NCBI GenBank assembly: GCA_014905825.1
Contig: JACGCN010000002.1
Location: 1,922,001-1,986,000, forward strand
DNA length: 64,000 bases
Reading direction: 5' to 3'
Source: Lyophyllum atratum
Lineage: Eukaryota > Basidiomycota > Agaricomycetes > Agaricales > Lyophyllaceae
Under the pieces are notes generated by a model that saw only the letters and a program-made list of their open reading frames with translations, did not search any database and was not told the origin of the DNA. The translations under genes and the position numbers were made by a program. Shown here one piece after another: positions 44,888 through 57,200 of the stretch (its first letter is position 1; each line of letters opens with the position of its first letter).

Positions 44888-46755
44888 ATGTTCTCCTCCC
44901 TCGGTCTCTTCCACACTCTCCGCTGTCCAGAGCGCCCACAATGCACCCGTCCTCAGTGTATATTCTCTCATAGCGAGGACCTCCCTCCGCCTGTAGTGCT
45001 CACCATACCCGTGCATGACCCAAAGCTGGCATCCTCCAGCACGACATCGACCGTCCCTGCGAAGCGCCCAATACCAAGCTCACCCCTCCGTCCTGGTGCC
45101 GCACGACCTACTCCTACCGGAGAGCCCCCGAGGAAGCTTCAGAAGGTTGGAGCCCTACAACGACCATCGGCAGTCTCGACCTTGTCCCATACAAATGTAA
45201 GATCCTTCGTAGACCTTGATTTCATTGACTCACCCTCACAAGACCGGCGTACCGATCCTGAGGGTAAACGCCGCCCAGTCCCAAGTCGCCATTCCTGTTC
45301 GGCAGGTAAGCCATGCATACATGAATGTTCTCTTCCATGCTTAAGCCCACGCGATCAGACAATGCTCAAGACCCTCTATGATCATTTCGTCATTCTGTAC
45401 CATTCCATTCTACCCAAGAGCCCTACTATTGCATCCGAACATGCGCTCAAGCAGGAAGACGAAGTCTACAAGAAGTCCAGCAAGTTGACGTACCGCAATG
45501 TAAGCCAAGTGGCTTCTCTCTACGTCACATCTAACAGGAAGAAACGCGGTAGGCAGTGATACAGTGTGCAGCAGCCCTCAAACGCCGTCCGATACCTGAT
45601 TCCTTGTCCCACCCCTCGGTCGGCACCGAAGCAGAGCTCGCAGCTCGTGCCGAGTCGCTCAAGTCGCTCAACGCGCTTCGCCTCACACGCGAGAAATTGC
45701 AGCCTTATGTGATGTCCATGGATGAGATGGTGAAGTGGGGTTATTTTGTCGACATACCTGATGGCGCCGGAGGGACCGAACCAAGTCGAGAGGGCCAGGT
45801 AGCCAAGTGCGAACGATGTGCCCAGCCCTTCATGGTGAAACGTGCGGAACACGCCGACGAGTGTATTTATCACTGGGGGAAACCGCGTAGGGAGCTGGTA
45901 AATGGTGAGTATCTCGTAATTGGATATTGGAAGCTTGATTCGACGTTTTATCAGGCGAGAAAACGCGCCTGTACACCTGTTGTGCAAGGTCGGTTGCGGA
46001 TAGTGAAGGATGTACTCACGGTCCCCATGTGTTCTATGAGAACGCGGTAGAAGACCTACATGCCCGATATCCATTTTCTTATTTAGAGCCGGGATCAACC
46101 TCGAGCACGGCATTGGACGTCGCTGCGATGGATTGTGAAATGGTCTACACTACGGGAGGCATGCGCGTGGCGCGGGTGTCCGTAGTTGACGGGGCGGGGG
46201 GGGAGGTCTTTGACCAGATAGTCCGTATGGACCCCGGTGTTGAGGTCATGTACGTGCTGTACTGATTTTTTGTACTGCGCGTATTTCTTACTTTTCATCT
46301 TTCCAGAGACTACATTACTCGATTCTCGGGTATAACGGCTGAGATCCTCGCGAAAGCGATCCTACCTCTGGCTTCTATCCGCAAATCACTGGATTCCTTC
46401 ATTGACAGAGACACCATCTTAATCGGTCACGCCCTGGACAACGACTTGAAAACACTGCGGATAATCCACCATAACTGTATTGATACCGTCACGCTTTTCC
46501 CGCACCGCATGGGAGCCCCATATCGGAGGTCCCTCAAAGACTTGTACGTTCATCTTTACCTCGTACGCGTATCTAGCCCTCATCTTGATTCTCAGAGTAC
46601 GCGAAAACCTAGGGTCGTTGATCCAAACCGATAGTACTGTTGGTCATTCTTCCGTGGAGGACGCGGCAGCGACGCTTGACCTCGTTCGGTGGCACGTCCT
46701 CAACAAACCGCCTCCAAAACCTAAACCGCCACCGACCAACGCCCTCGATTTTTAG
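44888..46755 (+). CDS. REX3: RNA exonuclease REX3-like (CCCH finger plus DEDDh nuclease)
   Basis: This is a 3'-5' RNA exonuclease of the REX1/REX3 group, which trims 3' ends of stable RNAs. The N-terminus (LRCPERPQCTRPQCIFSHS) is a CCCH zinc finger with C-x5-C-x4-C-x3-H spacing. A linker follows with VPILRVNAAQSQVAIPVRQ. The middle domain carries CERCAQPFMVKRAEHADEC and LYTCCARSVADSEGCTHGP, a cysteine/histidine-rich segment. The exonuclease motifs are AAMDCEMVYTTGGMRVAR (Exo I, D-x-E), ILIGHALDNDLKTL (Exo II) and GHSSVEDAAATLDLVRWH (Exo III, H...D). Every junction I checked is in frame. REX1 is the alternative; the CCCH finger and length favour REX3. Confidence 0.88.
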
Positions 46756-46889
46756 TGTTTAGTGTCACCGCAGCTCATTTTCTATCCTGTAGATATGTAT
46801 TTGTAGACACGTTGCTATGTTTCTGTATTTGTGACACTAGGTATACATTACGATTAGAGGTTACATTCCGTAGGACAATGGATCCAAGT

Positions 46890-48388
46890 TCAAAACAACG
46901 TGATAGAGAGCACTTGCGAAGATTCTGACACTTCCAAGATTATTCCGTCGTAGCCATACACTAGACGCGCATTGAAAGTGTTAGCTGCTTGCACAAGACC
47001 GTAAAATGTCTTACAACGACTAGTTGCGCTAGGAAGAGTGATGTCTTCCTCCTCGTCGGTGCGGTCGAGATGCATCGATGGCGGAGGCTCACGAGGACTG
47101 AGGAAGTGGCTGATTGTCTCGAACTATATGCGCCGGATAAGAGGATGTATGTCATTTCCAGGGCTTGCTTACCCTGTCATAGAATCGTTTGCGTGGAGGC
47201 GTGTCTTGAATACCGCTGACATGAGGTTACATGATATGAGAAAGACATAGGACATTACCGTCTTCATCGTCTTCTGGCTTGCCTTCTATCTCCCAATTGC
47301 ACCGCTTGTACCGTTGGAATAGGGGCGAACCTGGCTGCGGGGGAATTGTATCATATCATAAACAAAGTCAACAGAAAGACGGACCGCATTGGAATGAAGA
47401 ATGATCTTTGTCACCACATGCGAAGGGCCTGAGATAAGGAAGTCCATTCCATGCTGGAAATAATTGTAGAAGTCTAGCCGATGAGTCAGTAGGAGATGAA
47501 GATGAAGGCAGAGGAAAGACCACATCGCGGTTCGTGCTGCATTTCCGATGCATCAGCGGTGGAATGAATCGACATTCGTTCAGTCTTCTTTGTGGTGGAC
47601 GCGGAGTGGTGGTCCAAGATCAAGCGTCAGGTCCTGGGCAGTGGTCTCCCCAAGTCTTACATGCACAGGCCTGGAGGACGACGGATAAAAGTGCAAGGTG
47701 ACTCCATCATGGTCCTAAGCCTCCGTAAGCGATGTTTGAGGTAACGCCACTTCAAAATTCACCTTCACCACGGCTTGTCTGATGTCACCCGCCATGGTAG
47801 GTATCTCGGAGACCTCCTCGAGCGCATCCTGGCTCCTCCCATCGTTTCCTTTCTGGGAGATAAGGACGCGTTTGACTTCCTGCATGCGATCATCATTATG
47901 TGCTGCATTCATCCCTTCCCCCATTCCATCCTCTTCGAAACTGAACCACAGTCCGGGGTATCGCAGATCGTCACCTGGGTACGTGGGTCCAAAGGTCCGC
48001 CGGACGACAACACGTGTAAGCGCTTCGTCTGCGGATGCAAGGACGGTTTCCTTGTATCTCAGTGTCACCGGTGGGTTTGGATCGCGCAGCTTGCGCAGAC
48101 AGATCGTGTGGAGACGCTGGTGCTTGCCTGAGAAGAGGAGGTCAAGGTGCGGGCGGAGATGTAGTATGACTGGGGTCGTGGACGAGGCATCTGGGTCGTA
48201 TTTGATATCTACCTGAGGAAAGGAGTGCTGCAGATGCCGGAGCATGTCTAGCACTGTCCACAAGGATGCACCTGTGGAACAAAGCTCAGATGGGTGATCG
48301 TTATCCGCGACTGGATGATTGCAATACCTATTTCAAATCGTCCAAGCCCGGAGCCTGGCCTAATATCAACGTCCAGCGTAGAAAACAT
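46890..48388 (-). CDS. PHAF1/UPF0183 family protein
   Basis: The first exon reads MFSTLDVDIRPGSGLGRFE then splices to ASLWTVLDMLRHLQHSFPQ and VDIKYDPDASS. Later blocks are LHLRPHLDLLFSGKHQRL, TRVVVRRTFGPTYPGDD, LRYPGLWFSFEEDG, then HGMDFLISGPSHVVTKIIL and LVYGYDGIILEVSESSQ near the end. This series (PGSGLGRFEIG start, FGPTHPG, GLxFSF, YDGI-EV) is diagnostic of UPF0183, now PHAF1, an autophagy-related protein in animals that binds phosphoinositides with BCAS3. The family is absent from budding yeast but kept in many filamentous fungi. Spliced length is roughly 390 residues. The start lies 190 bp from the divergent DPB2 start. Confidence 0.82.
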
Positions 48389-48491
48389 GGACGGGTTACG
48401 AGCATAGACTCGGAGAGAACGCAGCGATGTAGTCCATATTAGGGGCTTCCACAACACGTGGCTCCACACGTCCTGTCACATCATTTGCCAG

Positions 48492-48547
48492 ACGCGTTTC
48501 ATTTCAAAACACCCACATTGTACCAATTCTCCGCATACTTTACGCGT
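48492..48547 (+). promoter_or_regulatory. Two ACGCGT (MCB-type) boxes in the DPB2 promoter
   Basis: ACGCGT lies at 48492-48497 and 48542-48547, about 87 and 37 bp before the DPB2 start; a further copy lies in the first intron near 48654. The spacing resembles that in the DCC1 promoter. A G1/S MBF role is inferred from yeasts. Confidence 0.4.
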
Positions 48548-48578
48548 CCCTCAAAGGTCATCATTCAAATCGGCCATT

Positions 48579-50789
48579 ATGGGAGAGGACAGGCAACGAC
48601 GAATCCTCAAGGTGGATACGTCGACCATTTTCTTCACTGGCTTCTTCGATGAACGCGTCGTCTCTTAGGTGTTCCGAAAGTACAGCTATTCACTCGGACG
48701 CGATGTATCCCAAATGCTCGAGAAAATGCTGGAGGAACATCAGATCGCAGATCAGGATGTGGAATCAGCCATAGAGGCCATCGCCTTGGAATACAGCAAA
48801 CAGGAAGGTGTGCATTTCCGTCTCCTGCAAACGCCGCTTCGTTTACCCTATCCACCGCAGATGTCGACATGAAAGTCAACGTGGAAATTCTGTCAAGAGT
48901 TTACGAATCGATGAGGGACCCAGATCAGAGACCGGATATGGAGAAGGAGTTAATCGACCCAGAGAGCCATTTATTCTTCATCAATGCATTCGAAATGCCG
49001 TCGTGGCACTGGTCACAAGAGAACGGGACTTTTACCAAGTGAGCATCCTCTACATAGTGTCACGCAATTGCTGAAGCTCCTTCTAGAGTCGCGACCCCTC
49101 TGACGGTGTCAGGGGACTCCAGAGTCGCGGATCCTTGGCCATTCGTGACAGGTTGAACATCATCAAACAGTGTGTGCTGCGTAATGAGCACTTTGCGCCT
49201 TCCACCCTTCCTTCGAGAGATCGGGAGAGGCTCGTGACGGTGAGTTTCATGGTCGTAATGAAGGGCGGCGAAGTGATAAGGACACGCGATCCAGCTGAAA
49301 TCCACAAAACAACTGCTTGGACGTGCAGGACAGAGGTTCTTACTGCTCGGGATGCTTACACACAACAAAGAAGGAAGACTATGCATTGAGGACTCGGATG
49401 GGAGCTGTCGAACTCGATTTTTCGAAATTGGTGGGTTCAGCCCTTTTGATCATTGATTCGTTCTCAGACCGAATAGTGAATACTACAGGACGAACCAGGC
49501 GATGGCCTAGTTTACGGAAGGTTCTTTCGCACTCGTTGAAGGCGAGTATACCGAAGAAGCGACGTTGGAGATCATTGCAATCGGGCAACCTCCCTGTGAA
49601 CCTCGAGAAATTTCTCGGTAAGCTCCCCAGTTCTGATCTCACGCTACTCAATCTAAACACTCATTCAGATCAATATATGGGCACATTGACTTCTTGGGAA
49701 AGGGGTCAACTTCTTTGCTCGAAGATGTATGCGTTTAACCTCTGTTTCGGGTTCCTGCGCTAACACGCTTGTAGTCTAAATTTTCAGCCCGCATTCAGGA
49801 GGAACTTCCAGACCTGCATTTCTTCTTCCTGTCGGATGTCTGGCTCGACCATCCCCAGACTCTTATCGGGATCCAGAAAATGTTCGACAATTGTGTCGAA
49901 GAAAGCTTTATCCCGAAGGTCATTGTCCTTTGCGGAAATTTCACTCGTCAATCTATATCACACGGAAATAGCCGCGACGTGCAAGCTTATCAAGGTCAGT
50001 CAACGGGTATCATTAGAGGAGATAGACTGGGATAGGTTTACTCATTACACGACAGAGAATTTTGAGGCCCTAGCGGATCTGATCGTATCATACCCACTAA
50101 TTACTACGGTCGACCCACTTCGTCTTTGTGCCCGGCCCTTTGGATATCACTGTCAACGGAACGTTACCCAGGCACCACTTGCTTTCATCACTGGTCTCGC
50201 GGCTACAATCCAGAGTACCAAAAGTACATTTTGCGACTAATCCATGTCGAATAAAGTTCTTCGACCAGGAGATTGTCATCTTTAGAGAGGACACGATGTC
50301 GAGGATGCTCAGAAACGTTGTGGGCGTGAAGCCGAACGTCAGCAGTGAACATCTGAAAAGATATGTAGGTGGTGTTGTCCGAAAGACCGGTTTCGCATGC
50401 TAATTAACCTAGCTTGTTCAAACGATCTTGGATCAAGCTCACTTGAGCCCGCTGACGATCAACGTCCAGCCAACACTTGCGGACTACGATCATTCACTTC
50501 GGCTCTATCCACTACCCACTGCGGTAAGTCGTTCAAGTATCCAGGACCTTATAACGTGACTCAGCCTCTTGACCCAGCTTGTTCTGGCTGATAAGTATGA
50601 CCGATATAAAATCACATACACCGGTTGCCATGTTTTTAACCCTGGAAGCTTTGTTGGGAACTCCTTCGTCTTTTCGACCTACAAACCTGCAGAAGCCAAC
50701 TCAGAGGAATGGTAACCTTGCCATCTAGTCCGATGATAATGTGTTGACTATGATTTCTCAGTATCTTGGATATGGACCCCGAAGAGTAG
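48579..50789 (+). CDS. DPB2: DNA polymerase epsilon subunit B, with three +1 frame disruptions
   Basis: DPB2 is the essential second subunit of the leading-strand polymerase epsilon. The first exon ([11 protein letters not shown]) splices to [19 protein letters not shown]. Downstream are [19 protein letters not shown] (OB-fold part) and the inactivated calcineurin-like phosphatase domain: [68 protein letters not shown] and [16 protein letters not shown]. The C-terminus is [18 protein letters not shown]...LDMDPEE. Three extra bases break the frame inside exons: A at 49403 (GAT GGG A GCT), G at 49510 (CTA G TTT ACG) and A at 50106 (ATT ACT A CGG). Skipping each restores the family pattern. Given the essential role these are probably sequence errors. 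Confidence 0.88.
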
Positions 50790-51252
50790 AGACGAGAAGG
50801 TCCGAAGGAGGAAAGATCGTTCAAATGTACTGCCATGCTAATTTAATTCCGTGATTTTGGCTCCGTCATGTGGCTGTGCCATCCTGTGTCTAGAACACCC
50901 ATTCCAAACACACGATCACATGTACCCCAGAATAAGCGTTTTACGTAATGGTGCTGAAACAGGTTGACAGGCACTCAACGCGCTGAGCGGAGGCTTCCAC
51001 GGTGGCATGTTCAGTAAACGTTGTTCCACCGCGGCATCGATCAACTCAACCTAGTCGTCCCTCTTAAGGTTGAATTGCCGCGGTTTATACCTCTAGCTGC
51101 CCGTATAGGCCTGCACGGTTCATACTCCAGTGTGCACGACTTGGACGAGTCCGAATTCAAGCGGTGGATTTTGTGAGCAGTACTACTCGGATAAGCAGTA
51201 CGTTCCATGACACTATAGCCTGAGTTGCCAAGAAACTGACCTTCCAAAAGCC
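50790..51252. other. Intergenic region upstream of FMP27/BLTP2
   Basis: This is the 3' flank of DPB2 and the promoter of the giant gene. The opposing frame at 51041-51274 is without domain. No repeat or RNA gene recognised. Confidence 0.45.
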
Positions 51253-54200
51253 ATGAATTATACCGGGACCTCACTTCTCTACACAGTTCTATTTAACACC
51301 GCAACAGACGCCTGGTGGTCATCCGTTTTCCTATGGGTTATCAGAGTCACTATATTTTCGCTCCTCCTAAGGTCCTACCTGATGCCCTGGCTTCTTGCTG
51401 CCTTGTCAAAACATGTGCGCATTCGAACCGTCAGCCCGTGGTCGATTCGTGGACTCTACATCCGAGCAGGTCCCCGAATTATTCGCGTCGATCGCGTCCG
51501 TTATGGCTACTCGCTAGAAAAAGGCGTCAATGTTAGATTAGATGGGCTTAATATTGAACTGGGAAGAAGCCCCCCAAAGCCGCCCCCCTTACCTACACTC
51601 CGCCACAATCGACGCCTCACCCTTGCCGACTTCGCTCCGTCACCAATGGCCCATCGTCTGTGGAACCTTTTGTCGAGCGCTTATGCCGTGGTGGAACCGT
51701 TCTTCCGCCCACTCATTCGCACCTGGGTGGTGGCAGGTCTACGCCTCCTCATCCGGTGGTTACCGCACATACTTTCTGGTCTCAATTTTGAGGCTCACGC
51801 GACTACGTTCACCTTCCCTGACCTACCAGGAACTGTTATATCTGCCGAGAAACTTACTCTCAACGCAACCCTCGCCTTCACTGAGCTAGAGAAGGTCATG
51901 GATACCAGTGACCATACCAAAATGCCACGTTCTCTAAGGTCCAGACATTCATATGGTGTTGCTGCCTGGAGGAGGCGATTTGCAGCTAGCTTTCAGAGGA
52001 CTTTGGACAGAGCTTGGGGGAAGGCCCAGGGAAAAGCATCCATTTCGATTAAACTACACGATATAGGCGGTTCAACACCACCTGCTCCAAGTTCTACAGG
52101 TAATTCATATTACAAGGTTATATCTACTTGATAGCTCAAGGGTGTTTCATATGAAGGCAAAGAAGTCGAATTCCTACGTCTCCCAGGTGCAATAGACTTC
52201 AAAGCTTCTATGGGATTTAACCCTAGGAAGGGGACTGCTGATACCCACAGCTTGGATGTCTCGCTCGATGTTGGAGACTGTTCTCTTGAAATGGATACAC
52301 TGAAGCTTCTGTTGACGAGTTTGAAGCCCAAAGCGCTGGCACCCGAACTCAAGACCCCATCATCGCCGTTGCCATATTACGGCCCAGTCTCACCAGTTGC
52401 AAGCCCAAGCACAGCCGGTTCTGAGGGTCTTTTCTCACCTCAATCTTCGATAATGTCCCCTGGAACCGATTCTCCATCATCACCTTTGTTATCACCGGAA
52501 GTCTTGTCTCCTTCCTCGCCGTCTTCCCCATTCCTTGAGGCTCTATCGGTAAGCACGGGATGATTTTCGGGACAAACGATTTCTTATAGCCCTCTCAAGG
52601 CGTCCATCCGGCCCCGTCGGCGCCATCTTTACAAACCACGTATACGTCTTAACGACCTCAAGAACACGGTATGTATGTTGGTTGAGTTGGTATCTATTGC
52701 TCTACTCACCTTCAATGCAGTCTATGCTATCTGTGTTGAACAGTGCTTGTCTTAAAATTTCAGCTATCACGCTTGCTACGCACCGCAAATGGGGCCAGGA
52801 TCCGTATGAATTGAAAATTCAAGAAATCTCCATCAGCTCCAAGCTGTGCAATGACCGTTCGGAGGACACCTTTCACAGACGCTGGCTTGGCCGGGGTAAG
52901 ACAGTCGAGCGCTATGACCCTGATACCTATGACTTCGAATTTTTTACACGAAAAATCGCCGTTGAGAGACGCACCAGGCTAGACAGTATGCGGCTTCTTA
53001 CAGTGGAGACAGTGGACTTCCAGGCTTTAGCAACTCAGTGGCCGGCCCCTTGGCTTGCTCCATCGGGTTTCATGTCTGGCGATCCCAACACTCCTCTCCT
53101 CGCAATCCGAGGGAAAATTGGGGTATTGAGGTTACGGAACGCCTAGAACGCCTCCATGAGCTAGTCGCTCATATGGGACCCCCAACAAAGGAGGGACCTT
53201 CTCAACTAACCAACTCATCCACATCATTTGCCATGCCTCGGTTAGCTATTGAACTCCAATGTGGGACCCTGCGTGCACGCATCATATGTGCAGACACGAA
53301 GCTGTCAGCGCCCTTTGCTGTGGAATTGCGAAACAACGGTATTGTAATCTCTGCGGAATCCAACTTCGGAGATGAGCGACGAGTCAATACACGCCAGCAG
53401 GCTCCTGACAATGACAGACGCCAACTCCGGATGGATTACAAGTTTCGTTCATTCTGGACCCTACGCTCGTCCGAGTGCGTTCGAGGACGAAAATGGACAC
53501 GCGCCGGTTCAGCGGCGTTCGTTCCTTTGATGCAGATTTCTTGGACGACCCATCCATCTTGTCCATAGAATCCTTCGAATGCTTTGGAGAAGGGCATGCC
53601 ATTGCCTCGGTTGCGCATGACGACCAAACTGTTGCTTCAGTGGACTCATCTTCTCCAGTTCTCGACCTCCATATCTCTTCGGATGCACTCTGTGTTGAGC
53701 TGTGGAACCCGCACGTCATTGTCGCAATTCAGCATCTGCTTTCGGTCATGCCCACCCGAGAAGACCAGCATTCACCACCATCGTCTTCGAAACCGCTGCT
53801 GGACCGTTTGCCTGCTGGAATATCTGCGACCGCGGCTATTGCGCGGCTCGTAGTTTTTGTTGCGTCTCCAGATACCAACCCCCAGGATACACTAGATCTT
53901 TCTAGAGGTTTCGCCTGTCGAACAGGCCTGTCGATACATTACTCTTCCATGCATTCTGGTCACGCTCATCGTTTCCACGATCTTCCTCAACGTACACAGA
54001 CACGGCACAAGCTTTACCTCCCAGAGGAGCAGATCGTGGAGGCTGTTTCCGCAGCCCGCGCGTCCGCTATAACGCAGAATGCTACTGCTTATGTTAGGAT
54101 CACCCTGTCGGGCCTATCACTTCGAAGTGCTGCCGCCACTCAATACGACGCAGACAATCCGTTCATCTTTGAGAAAGATGACAGTGCTTTTGACCATCTG

Positions 54201-57200
54201 GAATGTTTGCAGGTTCCCAGCGTCAAGATAGATCTGCGCCTATCGGGAAAACGCGGGACTGTTCTCTCGAAGACCGGGGATAGCTGCGAAGTATCGGTGG
54301 TGGTGCGCAATGTTAAAGCAACATTTCAGCTTGCGCATGTTTATAGCATCATGCTCGGCATCCAAGGTCTGAAATCCCTACCCCCCGATATACCCCGTCG
54401 TGCCGCGAATCATGGCTCTCCTGCTCAGCTCGCATTCCGAGTTAAAGCGATGATCACTACTCTTCAAGTGTTGTGTGTACTGCGAACCCAGAGACTTGCT
54501 CTCCGCATTGATGGAATCGAGGCCCACGCCATCCCCGATCGTCCACGCTCAGTACATTTGAGTAAACTGCTGGTATGGGTCCATCTTCCATTCCGCGTCA
54601 ACAAATGGCAAGATGAAAACGGTTTTAAATGGCAAGAGTTCATCTGCTTTCAGTCGTTGAATGCTTCAATTGCTCCTTCCCATGGAACGTCGACTGTATC
54701 TTTGGATGGCGAGAGTGCGCGGCTACGAGTTCCGTTTGGCTATGGCCTCGCCGACCTCATCACAGACCTTACTGTCACAGCAAAAGCTATTCGCCATCTC
54801 GGCCACATCACGGCCCAACAAGAGCACTCGCCAATGAGAGCGCCTGGAGCAGAAGGACCCAAGGCAATTCCCGGTATCATCATCCGCATACGCTCTATAT
54901 GTGTAGAGGCGTTGGACGATAGTTTCGAAAGCAAATTGGCTGGCATCTGGAGATGTGGACTCGAAGCTGTCAAGCAGAGAATGGAACGTGAGGAGGCCTT
55001 CCGAGCGAAGGTGGCTGCCATTTATCAGGCAGAGTCAGAGGTTCCTTCAGGCCCAGCTGGTGCCGACCAAGATTATCATTTCGGTGCAGATCACTCAGTC
55101 TCGATCGATGAGGCACGCCGACGATTGGATGAAGTGCATGAGCTCGACTGGACTCTCAGACTTCAGAATCTTCGACAGAAGCATTCTAAAGCAGAGGATG
55201 CGATTGACCAGAACCTGCGTGGGAAACATACGACAAGAGGCGCGGCTGCTGTTCCCAATATCGTCGAGGTCACTCCAAGTGAACGGATTCCGCCCCTCTT
55301 CAGACTTCTCCTGAATGGGGTATTCCTTACCCTGCAACGACCTTCATTCCCTGAGGAAAGCCTTCCGGATTTCTTACATGCACAGGGTGGCCTACCACGG
55401 GAGACCGAATTTTCACTATTGGTGCCCCTTCACTTGAATTTCACGTTATCATCCTTGCACAGTCACTCTCAGGGATTATCCAGTTGCCCTTGTTCAGCAT
55501 CCCACCCAATGAAGACCGTAATATCGCGGCTTTGGAATTCGATACCGACTTAGTGATTGGGGAAGAAATGGGCAGTGAACAGTCCGTTTGGTGGGTTGAT
55601 TGCCCAATTTTGGAGCCAGATTACGGCGTCCGAGGTGCTCATGCGCTATCCATCTCTATCCCGAAGACGATAATGCCTGTGAAGACATATGCTAATCCTG
55701 TCATCCAAATTACAACGAGTGCTACGACGATCCTTTCCTGGGGTGTCAGCTATACTCCTGCGATACAAGACCTCATGAGAGTCATAGAGACACTATCACC
55801 CCCACCTCGTGATCCATCTCCTCCAGTTGGATTTTGGGACAAGGTCTGTCCTTACCGTCCCTGAAGTGAATTCTAGCTCCTCACTGACAGCTAACACTTC
55901 AGATGAGGCTTATGTTTCATTGGAGTCTGGTAGCAACGTTCAGAGGCGAGGTACGCTTTCATATGAAAGGTCAGCCAGTGTTCAAGGATTCATCTGCGAA
56001 ACCTGATTCCCCATAGGTTCACGCGATCCACATAAGCTCTCGGATGAAGGAGCCGGTTTCGTACTGTCATGGAAAGGGAACACCTAAACTGCTCGTGGCT
56101 CGACAGAACGAGGACAAGGAACTGATCCAGGTCATCAGTGACTCTATGTTGATCGCCATCCCAAAGTGAGTTCAAACATGGTAAAGCACACATAGTTTTC
56201 TGATCACAATTCAGTCTGGAACATCTCTATCCCCGTAACCAAGAACCCATGTTTTCCCGCCGTATACCAGAGAGCTCGAAACCCTTCCGCAAAATATGTG
56301 TCAAAGTTCGTTCCGGTGTGCGATTCGGCGTCGGTTTTGTCTTAGAACGGGCATGCGGGAGTGAATGCCTAAAATGCTTTGGGCCAGCTTTTCATCGAAA
56401 GTGCAGACACTTCGATTTCCGCCCCCATCATGGGTGAGGTTAGAGACGAAGGCGGAGGTCCCGGAGATCAAAGTAGGCCGCAGGATACTCAAAATGAGGT
56501 TCGAATGACTGACATGTTATTTTAGACCCCATCAGATTCGTTCAACGGTTTCCGCTCAGATTTTATCCATATGTCCATATCGTTAGCTTCGTCGACCAGA
56601 AACGTTGTGCCTGGCTCAAACCACGAACCAAGCAGCATTCATCTCACCCCGAAAGCGTTCGCACATTTCTGGTCTTGGTCGGGCTTATTCGATAGTGCCC
56701 TCTCGTTGCCGACGCGGCAGGGCTCCTACTACCCGCCGCGGATCGTTTCACCCAAGTTAGGTCGACATTTGGCGACGCTTAAATATCGTCTTCACATCCG
56801 GCACCTGTTCATCATGCATGCTTATATTGACGAATCTCGAGAAAGTAAGTCAAACACTAAAATCTGCTACCGTTCTAATGATAACCGTAGCATGGGCTGA
56901 TGGAGTTGTTCCTTGGGTTGGCGTGAAGGGCTTGATCGAAGAAGTTCAGGCAGACTTGCATCAACGTGACGAAGAATCAGTGGTCCCAGGTCTCCTTCCA
57001 GACACTACAAAGGTTCTTCGGCGGAAACCCGTATACGCTGCTGAAGTTTCGCTGAAAGGCTTGGACCTGCGCGCGCTTTTGGCCACGTTCAAAGAGCCCC
57101 TTCGGGAGAGTATTGAAATGATTGCACCACCACAGCGTAGCAACTATCGAGTCCATCAAAATCTGCCTACTACGCCCTCTGTGTCTGTATGGCATGACAG

